Assembly (NCBI RefSeq): GCF_026914265.1
Contig: NC_069133.1
Coordinates: forward strand, 45,357,417-45,421,416
Length of the DNA stretch: 64,000 bases
DNA from: Mya arenaria
Taxonomy: Eukaryota; Mollusca; Bivalvia; Myida; Myidae
Direction of reading: 5' to 3'
Part shown: positions 24,401-35,579 of the stretch, in pieces
Layout: every line of letters starts with the position of its first letter
How positions within the stretch are numbered: the first letter of the stretch is position 1
Program-made: the position numbers and the translations under genes
Notes under the pieces: model-generated
What the model was told of the DNA's origin: nothing
Database searches by the model: none
What the model saw: only the letters and a program-made list of their open reading frames with translations

Positions 24401-27400
24401 ATGGCCCGGGAAAACATTGTATTCAGTTATGGCCAGGCAAAACATTGTATTCAGTTATGGCCGGGAAAAACATTGTATTCAGTTATGGTCTGGGAAAACA
24501 TTGTATTCAGTTATGGTCTGGGAAAACATTGTATTCAGCTATGGCCTGGGGAAACATTGTATTCAGTTATGGCCAGGCAAAACATTGTATTCAGTTATAG
24601 CCAGGCAAAACATTGTATTCAGTTATGGCCTGGGAAAACATTGTATTCAGTTATGGCCTGGGAAAATATTGTATTCAGTTATGGCCAGGCAAAACATTGT
24701 ATTCAGTTATGGCCTGGGAAAACATTGTATTCAGTTATGGCTTGGGAAAACATTGTATTCAGTTATGGCCAGGCAAAACATTGTATTAAGTTATGGCCAG
24801 GCAAAACATTGTATTCAGTTATGGTCTGGGAAAACATTGTATTCAGTTATGGCTGGGGAAAACATTGTATTTAGTTAAGGCCAGGCAAAACATTGTATTC
24901 AGTTATGGTCTGGGAAAACATTGTATTCAGTTATGGTCTAGGAAAACATTGTATTCAGTTATGGTTGGGGAAAACATTGTATTCAGTTATGGCTGGGGAA
25001 AACATTGTATTCAGTTATGGTCTGGGAAAACATTGTATTCAGTTATGGCCAGGCAAGAATTTGTATTCAGTTATGGTCTGGGAAAACATTGTATTCAGTT
25101 ATGGTCTGGGAAAACATTGTATTCAGTTATGGCTGGGGAAAACATTGTATTTAGTTATGGCTGGGGAAAACATTGTATTCAGTTATGGCCGGGGAAAACA
25201 TTGTATTCAGTTATGGCCAGGCAAAACAATACATTTATGTATGGCCAAATCTAAAATTACTTGCCAATTAGTAACTGGCCTAATTTACTTCCATAGGCCT
25301 AAACACAGCTTTTCTTTATATTAAAGGGGCAACATCAGCTACCCCAAGTTAATCCCCTGACATTATATAACTAACGAGGCAAGAGGGGTATCTATGAAGA
25401 AAATGGATTACCTCAGCAAGAGCCCTAATTATCCAGTTGTAGGTATCCGCTGTCCGTGTTTCTAGCTTTTCAAATACTTCCACAGCCTTGTCCAGTGACC
25501 TGATGAAATGAGCATATTTAATGACTGAATGCTTTAGTATTGTGTAGCGATGTTCTGATGATCGATTATTATCAAGAATTGATTGATTGGGCCTTAGTTG
25601 GCGACACACCTTTGTTTTTTGTCATAATCGATCATCGTTCCGATTGTCTAGTTGTTATTCTGCCTTCCTCTCGTTATTTGCGTTCAGTTAATTTCTGCCA
25701 ATTTTCTCCTTTGAGTTCATTTATATACTTAAGTGTTCAGTTGTTATCCTCAACAATATGGCCAAAAGCAACAGCAGCACTAAATTATTCAAACTTAAAC
25801 ATAACATAAGCATATAGTAAGGATTATAAGTTATCATACAAGAATAAAACTATTATTTATCGCTTTTTAAGGTGTTGTCAAAAATTGATTGATTGTATAA
25901 TCAGTTACTTGAGTAGAACCAATTACTGATAGTCAAATTGAAACCAATTCCCAACACTAGTATTGTGATTTATCAGTGTCCATGAAAGCATATGGTATTA
26001 CTAGAAGTATAGTGGTGATGGACTAGTGTTCAGCGTTTTCAGATACTAAATTATAGGGTCATGGATTTTATCCTACTCGAAGCTTTGTCGATGACAAGTA
26101 CTGGGATATGAAACAGCATATTAATTGTCATTTTTTTTAACTGATCATGTACAAATGTATGTTTCAATTTTGGAACTAGAGCTGGCGTAGAAGTGATGGA
26201 TAACCCAAAATGCATCCTAGATGGTTAAATATCTTGTTTTGGAATGAACAATATGAGCATGTGTGTTTCAAAAATCTGAAACATTTTTTCACTTTAATGT
26301 CAGCCTAAACTTTTTCAGACCATTTTTTACAAGTAAAGGGCCATAATTTATGTAAGAAAGAAAAAACGTGCCAAATACCAGGTGCAAAAATTCCTATTCT
26401 GAAAGATTTTTCAGACCTTTTTTTATAACTATGCTATATTGCACCTTTTGCCTGTATCTTCATTGGCCAAGGCCAGCCTCTCTTCGGGGTATAAGTTCTC
26501 TGCATCCCGACACTGGTAGGCACACAATAATTCCAGAAGTCTTGTGAGGGCTTCTTCGGATACTGTCATGCCTGATGAAGGAGAGGAACAAAGAATTTGA
26601 TAAGCCCCAAAAAAATAATTGTTTGTTTCCACTCTCCAAATAAAATAAAGAAGGTAAGCAGGCATAAGGGTTTTTTTAAGAACTACCATTCTGTACCAAA
26701 CCCAAGGACCTATATCAGGGTATATCATGCCTCCAACATATATGACGCAACGTCATGTGTCCAGAACTGATCACGCTGTGTCCCTATATTTTCCATATTC
26801 GGTCGCCCAATTTATATCGTACCAAAATGGTGTCTATTTTCCGGTACTGATGACTACTCCGATGAATAAATGAAACATTTAGACATGTAAACAGGTTATC
26901 AACATGATATATATGTTATGGGGCTTCGCTCTCACCCGATATGGTTTCTTTTGCCCCGTATATCACATATCAGGTCACCTACTAACCTCGTAACTTATAA
27001 TCTCACCATTTTAGAATATGTTGAATATAAAATAGTCAAATTTTAACATGTTCAGTCAAATAGATTCACATTTATTTAGGACATTACTAAAAAATATCCA
27101 CACAAAAGCAAAAAGAATGTAGGTTTTGGGAGGAAAAAATAGGGTTGGTCAGTTTAGTGGAAACAAAGAAAATAAAATTTACGCCTAAATGATGAGCAAG
27201 CATATATATGGTACACATATTTACAATATACACATTTTAATACAGTACAAGTCATCATCAAGCATTTGTATAACACTGGATAAGTTACCCACAGTTTTGG
27301 CTAGTTTGTGCATTCAAGCAATTTGATTGGTCAATAGTAATTATTGGATAAATATTGACCAATCAATAAACAGTTTGGCTAACTTGGCTAAACCAAAGAA

Positions 27401-30400
27401 TTAACCAGTTTAAAACAACTGACAGCAGAACTAGCTTCAAATATATGCATAACTGAAATATAATTTGAATTTAAGGTATACTCAGTAATTCTGTTTTATT
27501 TCCCCAAACAAAGGTATTCAAAATTATCTTTAAAATAATATCATAATCTTTAAAAGGAAAACATTAAGCAGTTCATACCAAAACAAAAAAGATGAGCTTA
27601 CCTAATTCCTGTTATAAGAGACTTAAGAATATTTGAGAAATTGGGGACTGGCTTTTTCACAATTTAGTGTTGCTATTTCATGATTCGAAGGGCAATAAGG
27701 TGAGAAGAAACACTGCAAACCTTGTTCATCCATACGGTCATACACCTCGACAGAGTCTGCGACCTCTCGACGATCGACTCTCTCCAGTAGAGAGGCCTCA
27801 CCCACATCAGTATGCACATAGTCAAGCTTCTCTGGCTGGAAGGCCTGAAAAGTAACATTACAGAAAATGGCACAATTAAACTTATAAGCTTATTTGTACA
27901 TCGAATCCCTTAAAAGCCCAGTAGTTTTAGTGACCTAAACTTTTGTATGTCTTTCCAAATGAATTCTCTTTACCATTTTGACATGTTTCAAATGAATTCT
28001 CTTTATCATTTTGACATGTTTAACCCCCCCCCCCCGTATGATAAAAATATGCATTTATCGCAATAACAAAATGCAAAAAAATAGGAGGTAATATCTATAC
28101 ACAATCTACGTCATTATAAAATTTGTTTATGAGGTGTCTTTTAAAATGCCACAAATTCTATGTTGCTTTATATACCCGGTACTAATGATTTCAATTTTTT
28201 AACAAAGAAGTTTATGGGGTTTTATTAAACAAAATAATCATACTTACACTGTTAATTTCATTTTTTTTTCAAATTGAAAGCTTAATTATATTTAACTAAA
28301 GAAAAGGGAGGAAATAAGACAAATGGTATTAACACATTAACTCGGCAATTTTCCACTAAACAACATTGATGATTTTTCATTTGAAAATGCTTGCATCACA
28401 TTTATTTTAGAACAAGGAACTTAATTTTCATTCGTGAACTATTTTTGTAAGTGTACAATCAAATTAGCTAACTGATTCTTTCAAAGCTATGGTTTTAAAC
28501 TGCTTTGCAATGCATCCATATTTTTTTTTAAAGTGCATTTTCAGGCTAGTATGGAGTATATTTATAAACCATGAACCCCTTTGGATATTATTAAAGTAAT
28601 AAAAATTGAAAACAACACTCCAGAGTCAAACACAATATTTACCTGGATATGGGGAACAGCATCGTCATTTCCAAACAGCTTGACATGCTTATTCACAAAA
28701 TACCTTGCTGCCCTTTTTCCGGACGCTTTTGCCAACAAGCAGGCCTCCTGTAAAACAAATAAGATTACAGAACCTTGACCAAATACATGGGTGTACCTCA
28801 GGTTTCATTCTTAAAAAATATTCAGATAAATAATCAAAGCGATAGATTTTAGTAGTAACCAGCCTTATCTTTTGGAATATTTGTAAAAACATTTTAACTA
28901 AAAAAAAAATTTGCATTGTTATATTTTTCCCCAGAAGGTCTTTAAAATATCTCAGGCAAGTAATACTACAGCAACGCAGAGCAAATGCCTTGCTTATTTC
29001 ATTTGTTTTTTTGTTAAAAGGTGGAATAACTAGACATTTATACACATAGAGTTCTGGGCTTCCCAGCCATTAGCGTTAATTTTTTCGGCAACACATGAAC
29101 AGAGTTGCATTTAAATATCATGCACAGTTTTTTAAATATGGCCAGGACCTTTTTACCCTTCTTTACCATAGCTGATAACCTGCTACTTCCAAAAGGACTA
29201 GACCGTTTTTTCCCTAAAGTTATATAGCTTCTGAATTTCTCCATTTTCAAAAAATAAAATAAAAAATAAAAATTATATATGAGAATCTCATGATTCATTG
29301 AATAATGTTTCTGAGTGATATATTTACTGGGTAATTGATATTTTACTCCATTTGTAAAACAAAATTGTCCAAATTAATTAAAAAAGTTCTCTATGAAATT
29401 TCTCCTGAAACTGAAAAATCACGCTTTTTCACCCAAAAAAGGGTAGGGTGTCCCCATTACTGGTAAAAAGGTTGTGATGGCCAAGGGTAGAGCTGTTGCA
29501 TGTCTGCGATGACAATGACACCAAAGCTTTCACAATACTGCAACTTTTTCTTTGAAAAAGATGAAAAGCTTACAACATTGTTGAAGGCAATGACGCAAAT
29601 TACCTGATTGTTTCTATTAGGTATCAAGCCAGGATCATCGATGAAGGAATAATGAGGTGCAGAGGGATCCTGAAAGATGGAAAATAAAACAGTGATAAAA
29701 GACCTGTGCCAATGTTCACAAACTAATTGATTCTGAGTTTGAGACTCAGATTTAGACAAGTGACAAATTCAGTACATACACATCTATTACAAACATAAAT
29801 TTTGAGTGATAATAGGTGCATAAAAAGGTGCATAAAAATGGTATTTCTACCTTATGAGACTATAGTAGATCACGGTAAATCTTTTAGCACTCACCAAACA
29901 ATGTGTATGAATTGATTTTGAATAAGAGTGTCACTTTAAATCAGTTGCGCACAACTTGATCCAAACAATCACAGAGATTTACCGGTAACTGATTTGAAAA
30001 TTAAAATTATGTTAAAATATTAAGTTTTATTGATTTATCAAATTACTGGTACTTCAAAAAATACTGCATATGCATGATCAACTCAAGACAGACAAATCTG
30101 TAAAATAGGATAAATGATTAGTTAAGCCTTACTACTTTAACAGTTGATGCCAATGCTTTAAGTATAGACAAGGAATCTCTTTTCTTCTTCTTAGGTAATG
30201 AAACAGGCGTCTTCCCATCCCCTTGGACAAGAATGGTTGAATTCTTGGCTATCGCTTCTTTACCAGCAGCAGCCGATACATCAGTTCTTTCAACTCTCAC
30301 ATTACGACTATAATAAGCTACAATTTTGGCCCTTTCTTCCTCCTGAATTACAGCTCCCAGTTCTTCGTAAGGAATCTCTTTCTTTATTCTATGAAGTCTC

Positions 30401-32594
30401 CCCTTTCGGACATCTGTACCTGATGGACTTGTTTCAGTAGAGTATAACTTATGACACAATACACAGGACCTATAAAACATAAACAAAATTTCCTTTCATT
30501 AATGTCATTGATCTGGCAGCTAAAGGGCTGAAATTGGTTGTCCGGTTAGCACAGTGGTTAGCACAGTGGTTAGCGCACTTGCTTCTCACCTAGGCGACCT
30601 GGGTTTGATTCCCGGCTTGGGCGCATTTGAGTTTAGTTTGTGGTCACCAAGCCGGACAAGTGGGTTTTCTCCGGGTTCTCCCACAAGGCCACAACACAAG
30701 ATCACACTCTCAAGAGTGCTTAATATAATGTGGTAATAACTTGTTTCACAATCATTGTAAAATAAATATGTTTAGACTTATAGGCTGAAACTAGGTTCAA
30801 AGCGGGTGAAGCACTCAAGTCACATAACTTTAGAAAGGCCTTTGAACATATTTTTTTACTTTCTTATTGATCCCTTGAACCACTGGATCTGCAGAAATCC
30901 TGAAATCTACTGACAAATCACATCCCTGTCTTTCAAATTGGTTATAATTTTGGGTTACCCCAGTCACAGTGACTTCAATTTTGGAAATAAAATGTTATTA
31001 TTCAGAATAAAGTATAGACAAGTATGGCAATTAGTATCAGGTACACATGTTTATATTGCATAATTAATGATTAGTTTGTGGATGGAATGATAAACAATGA
31101 CTTTGATCAAGGTTACAGATCATTTACTCAAAATCATGTTTTTGTTTCTATACATTTTGTTGTGATGATGAGCTTTTAATGCATAAGTCAAATAAAAATT
31201 ACTGTTTTGTTAAAAAATGTTATGAATTGAAAGTATTGAGACAACTCCTCAGATTCACTGCATAAACAAAATGGTGCTCCGCTACTGGTTACCCACACAT
31301 TTAATAATATCGCCAAAATGCAAAAATGCATGGGAAAATAATTTGAAAATTTTCCAAAGGGTTATGTATTAGCCTTTAAAAAAAATGTATAAATTGTTCA
31401 CTTACATGATGGGGTTTTATATGCAGTTCTCACAAAAGAACATGTTGCATTAAAACGGGGCTGGAATAACTGGATCACGTAAGCACATGCATCAATTGTT
31501 CAGATGATACAGAAGATTTTGATATTCGATCAATAAAATATTTATTGTGAATTTAACTTATACCTTAAGATACATAATTGCCAATTTTCATTAAAAAATA
31601 CAATATTTTCATTTTTTGACAGAGTGTGTTGAAACTTGAACAAGAAAGTGATCCACTATTGGTTATGATTGCTAAGGGTAACTTGAGTGTACAGCGTACA
31701 CGGCTTACAAAGAAACAACTTGAATCTAGAAAAATTGACCTTGACTCTTGAAAATCTAATTTTGACTCTTGTAGATTAGGCCTCAAGAGTCATTGACCCT
31801 ATGGTTTCAAAGCCTGTTGAAATCCCTGTATAGTCTAAAAGCATAGAGTCCTTATCAGTGATTTTTTGGTGCAATTTACTGCCTTCTAAAGGCTGTTTCC
31901 CCTTGTGAAAAAATGTCCATTTTCCCCCAAAAATTATATGTTTTCCCCTATTTGATAAATGCAGGTTTAACTTTAATGAAAAAAAGCAATGAATTTCTTG
32001 CAAAATAAACAAAATCTTGACAAGACTGACGCTTTCATTGCATAATGTATCATGTATGGATAAAAACTTAAAAAGTGAAAACATGTATATTTGTTATAAC
32101 ATGTATATAAGCTATTTTGGACTGGTTTTGTATTTTTCCCAAAGTCGACTTTTTTCCCCAATTTGCAAGGCACAGGCGGTAAAAATAATCCCACACAAAA
32201 CCACTACTTATTAATATTATTAACTCTATGATTTATTTGATTTCATGTGTTTGAAGTGAAGATACTTTCATTTTGCCCCATTGTATATATAATTATTTGA
32301 AAGACTGTTCGAATGGGAATGGAATAAAAAACTAACACGGATTGCTATTACATTATAAACCAGATGCCAAAGTTCTGCACAATGTTTTTGTCCGAATTCT
32401 TTATCCGAAATAATATAAATTCACATGTGTCAACTATATTTGAAAATGTAAAAGAAAATGAGGATATAATTGCTACAGCAGAAATTTGTTTTTTTTATTA
32501 AATATGAGGTTTAAATGCTGATCAAGTACCTTTGCAGTAAAAAATTATTCTTGATTTTTATGAAGTTCGACCTCAATCCCATGGAGGCCGCCAT
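12430..32594 (-). CDS. PTCD3: PTCD3 / mitochondrial small-subunit ribosomal protein mS39 (pentatricopeptide repeat protein), complete, 22 exons
   Basis: Exons (minus, 5'->3'): 32594-32530, 30469-30133, 29669-29604, 28747-28643, 27844-27721, 26571-26445, 25499-25412, 22856-22776, 21604-21442, 20789-20703, 20362-20267, 19524-19496, 19145-19039, 18167-18086, 17908-17815, 17527-17445, 16050-15977, 14818-14744, 14053-14000, 13507-13444, 13057-12948, 12463-12430. All phases agree, giving 2145 nt = 714 aa plus TAA; the human protein is about 690 aa. Exon 1 encodes MAASMGLRSNFIKIKNNF, a plausible basic mitochondrial presequence. Family landmarks seen: LSILKALASTV, FIDDPGLIP, EACLLAKASGK, then PPR-like helices (TYNWIIRALAE, LATYNALIGSM, NLDTFHSVFRVM), FFTKAMS and KAWDVVQWY. 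By family it sits on the mitoribosomal small subunit and supports mitochondrial translation. Exon 8 has a tandem acceptor (TTAG/CTGAG); only the downstream AG keeps frame. The exon 6 donor GTGCAA is weak and was chosen by phase. No homology search was run. Confidence 0.93.
15190..15461. mobile_element. Second copy of the TTAATTGCTAGATTTTC MITE in PTCD3 intron 17
   Basis: Matches 1040-1308 through GGACCATATACATG, TTTCTAGATGAACCAC, TTATACATCGAC(T/A)CTGTA and the terminal GGGATGAAAATCTAGCAATA. The left terminal repeat is missing or too diverged, so the copy appears 5'-truncated. It lies between exons 17 and 18. Confidence 0.65.
15540..15960. repeat. Diverged tandem dispersed repeat in PTCD3 intron 17
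   Basis: Repeated blocks contain variants of GGTCATATACTGGTGAAGG, TCAAGGTCATATATCAAACA, ATTGTGTAGATTTCTAAAAT and GCCATGACCTTGACCTTTGA. This is the ACCTTGACC family also present at 0.4 and 11.6 kb. No coding content. Confidence 0.5.
18700..18960. repeat. Dispersed repeat in PTCD3 intron 13
   Basis: Carries GGGGCATAACTCAACAGTTC, CCAGAGTTATGGCCCTTG and GATGATGCTGGCATTGACC, a pattern I associate with mollusc interspersed repeats and related to the GAGTTATGACCCTT blocks at 2.75-3.24 kb. Limits are approximate. Confidence 0.45.
19787..20006. mobile_element. Degenerate MITE family 3 copies (GTTGGCTCGAAC element)
   Basis: Contains GTTGGCTCAAACTTCCAGGG, ATCGGCGAAAATAC, GAATGCTTACCTTCAGTATA and two successive CCAATGAGGAAATCG / CCAACAAGAAAATTTAG stretches ending GGGTCAACTGTA. 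Looks like two overlapping old copies of the element at 36523-36700. Confidence 0.6.
22195..22304. mobile_element. Degenerate partial MITE family 3 copy
   Basis: GGGAGTTGGAGCCAATCGAG, GAATGCTTACATTCAGTATA, ATCGGCCCTTTTCATCCCAT and TTCGAGCCAACAGGGTTCTA then CTGTA match the right part of the element at 36523-36700. Confidence 0.6.
22667..22755 (+). mobile_element. tRNA-derived SINE head adjacent to PTCD3 exon 8
   Basis: Shows an A-box-like GTAAGCGCAGTGG and a B-box-like GGTTTGATTC, the same tRNA-like head as the fuller SINE at 30536-30780 (about 60 bases nearly colinear). It lacks a good acceptor stem and the SINE body. Its 3' edge lies only about 20 bases from the exon 8 splice donor at 22776/22775. 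Confidence 0.7.
23840..25250. repeat. 28-bp minisatellite (~50 units) in PTCD3 intron 7
   Basis: Unit AACATTGTATTCAGTTATGG plus CCAGGCAA; period 28. Variation concentrates in the 8-base linker (CCAGGC, CCTGGG, TCTGGG, CTGGGG, CCCGGG) and at TTCAG/TTAAG. Units at both edges are degenerate. Because 28 is not a multiple of 3 and no stop arises, overlapping long ORFs appear in all plus-strand frames; they are an artefact of the repeat. Confidence 0.95.
26690..27000. mobile_element. Diverged foldback element (family 7) in PTCD3 intron 5
   Basis: Contains CTATATCAGGGTATATCA, ATGACGCAACGTCATGTGTC, GGGCTTCGCTCTCACCCGAT, ATGGTTTCTTTTGCCCCGTA and CACCTACTAACCTCGTAAC, all matched by the palindromic element at 40687-40919. 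A fragment also occurs at about 50660-50700. Confidence 0.6.
27060..27195 (-). mobile_element. Partial MITE family 2 copy, reversed
   Basis: Reads GAATGTAGGTTTTGGGAGGA, AAAAATAGGGTTGGTCAGTT, GTGGAAACAAAG and TTTACGCCTAA, the reverse complement of the left end of the 8538 element. Confidence 0.5.
27575..27652 (+). mobile_element. Partial MITE family 1 copy
   Basis: ACCAAAACAAAAAAGATGAG, CTTACCTAATTCCTGTTATA and ATTTGAGAAATTGGGGACTG match the right end of family 1. Confidence 0.55.
30536..30780 (+). mobile_element. tRNA-derived SINE, near full length, in PTCD3 intron 1
   Basis: The tRNA-like head has A-box TTAGCACAGTGG (partly duplicated in tandem) and B-box GGTTTGATTCCCGG. A conserved-looking body follows with AAGTGGGTTTTCTCCGGGTT then CTCCCAC, and an AT-rich tail ending GTAAAATAAATATG. 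The body recalls the core domains shared by animal SINE superfamilies; which one is not decided here. Confidence 0.78.
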
Positions 32595-33050
32595 GTTTGG
32601 TAGCAGACAACAGTTTGGCGTTAGGAGAAACACCACATATCCTCAAATATTTCCTACGCAGTAACCTCCCCTGGCAAGCAGAACTAAATAAACTTTTATT
32701 TTGATTTTTCTTCTCTCTTTTCTGTTTGATAGTTTTTATCATATTTCAGTTATTGAAGTTGAATAGAGGTCTTAATATAAAAATTATTAAAAAAGACAAT
32801 TTACAATATTTACCCAGTGCTCTAGCTAGGCCTAAATAGCGTGGGGGGATACCCTTATCCGGTACCCTGCTGCCTTTTTCAAATCCGGACTGGAGTACTG
32901 TTTACCGATATGGTATTTCATGCATCACTGCTTAGAGTTTTTTATCCATAAATGCTTGCGTAAATCACCTGTTTGACGCCGGCACCACTGTGACGATGTT
33001 ACCCAATCAAATAACCAAGTGTTAAACACAATTCTAAAAAGAAAAAAAGT
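32595..33050 (-). promoter_or_regulatory. Probable PTCD3 5'UTR/promoter region
   Basis: Directly upstream of the PTCD3 start codon (32594-32592) on the minus strand. The start context CCAAACATGGCGGCC places an ATGGCGGC (YY1-like) motif over the initiator ATG. No TATA box at a convincing distance was seen. The region lies between the start codon and the 27-bp minisatellite. Transcription start not determinable. Confidence 0.35.
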
Positions 33051-33059
33051 ACGCTGTAC

Positions 33060-35280
33060 CGGAACGGACGAATACATTGAACATTTATAAACGGACCAAT
33101 ACATGGTACAGAAAGGAACCAATACTTTGTACCAAACCGGACATAATAGGACAAATACGCTGTTCAGAATAGGACTAATTTACGCTGTGAATACAAAATA
33201 GGACAATTTTGCTGAACATTAGATCAGGAATAAAACGCTGTACATACAAAATATGACAACTACGCTGAACATACAAAATCGGACAAATACTCTGTGCATC
33301 CAAAATCGGACCAAAACGCTATCCATATAGAACAGGATTAATACTCTGTATATACAGAATAGAACTTATACGCTGTACATACAGAATAGAACTAATACGC
33401 TGTATATACAGAATAGAACTAATACGCTGTACATACAAAATAGAACTAATACGCTGTATATACAGAATAGAACTAATACGCTGTACATACAGAATAGAAC
33501 TAATACGCTGTACATACAGAATAGAACTTATACGCTGTATATACAGAATAGAACTAATACGCTGTACATACAGAATAGAACTAATACGCTGTATATACAG
33601 AATAGAACTTATACGCTGTACATACAGAATAGAACTTATACGCTGTATATACAGAATAGAACTTATACGCTGTACATACAGAATAGAACTTATACGCTGT
33701 ACATACAGAATAGAACTAATACGCTGTATATACAGAATAGAACTTATACGCTGTACATACAGAATAGAACTAATACGCTGTATATACAGAATAGAACTTA
33801 TACGCTGTACATACAAAATAGAACTAATACGCTGTATATACAGAATAGAACTAATACGCTGTACATACAGAATAGAACTAATACGCTGTACATACAGAAT
33901 AGAACTTATACGCTGTACATACAGAATAGAACTTATACGCTGTACATACAGAATAGAACTAATACGCTGTACATACAGAATAGAACTAATACGCTGTATA
34001 TACAGAATAGAACTTATACGCTGTACATACAGAATAGAACTAATACGCTGTATATACAGAATAGAACTAATACGCTGTACATACAGAATAGAACTAATAC
34101 GCTGTGCATACAGAATAGAACTAATACGCTGTACATACAGAATAGAACTTATACGCTGTACATACAGAATAGAACTAATACGCTGTACATACAGAATAGA
34201 ACTTATACGCTGTACATACAGAATAGAACTAATACGCTGTACATACAAAATAGAACTAATACGCTGTACATACAGAATAGAACTAATACGCTGTACATAC
34301 AGAATAGAACTAATACGCTGTACATACAGAATAGAACTAATACGCTGTACATACAAAATAGAACTAATACGCTGTACATACAGAATAGAACTAATACGCT
34401 GTACATACAAAATAGAACTAATACGCTGTACATACAGAATAGAACTAATACGCTGTACATACAGAATAGAACTAATACGCTGTACATACATAATAGAACT
34501 AATACGCTGTACATACAAAATAGAACTAATACGCTGTACATACAGAATAGAACTAATACGCTGTACATACAGAATAGAACTAATACGCTGTACATACAAA
34601 ATAGAACTAATACGCTGTACATACAGAATAGAACTAATACGCTGTGCATACAGAATAGAACTTATACGCTGTACATACAGAATAGAACTTATACGCTGTA
34701 TATACAGAATAGAACTAATACGCTGTACATACAGAATAGAACAAATACGCTGTACATACAGAATAGAACTTATACGCTGTATATACAGAATAGAACTCAT
34801 ACGCTGTATATACAGAATAGAACTAATACGCTGTACATACAGAATAGAACTTATACGCTGTATATACAGAATAGAACTAATACGCTGTACATACAGAATA
34901 GAACTTATACGCTGTATATACAGAATAGAACTAATACGCTGTACATACAGAATAGAACTTATACGCTGTATATACAGAATAGAACTAATACGCTGTATAT
35001 ACAGAATAGAACTAATACGCTGTACATACAGAATAGAACTAATACGCTGTACATACAGAATAGAACTAATACGCTGTACATACAAAATAGAACTAATACG
35101 CTGTACATACAGAATAGAACTAATACGCTGTACATACAAAATAGAACTTATACGCTGTACATACAGAATAGAACTAATACGCTGTACATACAAAATAGAA
35201 CTAATACGCTGTACATACAAAATAGAACTAATACGCTGTACATACAAAATAGAACTAATACGCTGTGCATACAGAATATA
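33060..35280. repeat. 27-bp minisatellite, ~72 clean units, between HYKK and PTCD3
   Basis: Unit AATAGAACTAATACGCTGTA then CATACAG, period 27. About 72 well-conserved units span roughly 33340-35275; decayed, variable-length relatives extend to about 33060 (ACCGGACATAATAGGACAAA). Units differ mainly at three two-state positions: A/T in AACTWATACG, C/T in TGTAYATACA and G/A in ACARAATAG. Because 27 is divisible by 3 a 642-codon minus-strand ORF (nonapeptide YVQRISSIL) and several other open frames exist; I regard these as non-coding. Confidence 0.97.
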
Positions 35281-35467
35281 TTAGGAATATATAAGGACTA
35301 TTGACATTTGCATTGCCAATGTGTTGGGCAGAAAACGACCAATGCAATGTACGGAAATAAACCAATACATTCCACAAAAGAAACTCACACACTGAATAAT
35401 ACATACAACAGAAATTAATTCATATCATGCAAAGAAAAGGAGCAAAACATATAATAATCACGTCGAA

Positions 35468-35514
35468 TTTATTCATACAGAGTTTATACAATTTATATAT
35501 TAAGCATTGTTTAT
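35468..35514 (-). terminator. Candidate polyadenylation signals of HYKK
   Basis: Minus-strand AATAAA at about 35514-35509 and 35473-35468, 65-110 bases after the HYKK stop (35582-35580). This would give a short 3'UTR that ends before the 27-bp array. Motif evidence only. Confidence 0.5.
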
Positions 35515-35579
35515 TTTTCGAAACGCATTGTGTTATAAATTTCATTTTTAGGCGTGAAATTGACGAAACTCCGTGCTTT

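Noticed and set aside
23745..25324. Overlapping 100-215 codon plus-strand ORFs (MARQNIVFSYG.. type)
   Set aside because: 28-bp repeat cycling through the three plus-strand frames without stops; lies within a PTCD3 intron on the opposite strand.
33319..35247. 642-codon minus-strand ORF of repeated YVQRISSIL and a 148-codon ORF in another frame
   Set aside because: Produced by a 27-bp tandem repeat whose length is a multiple of three; several frames on both strands are open, and there is no start context, signal or non-repeat domain.
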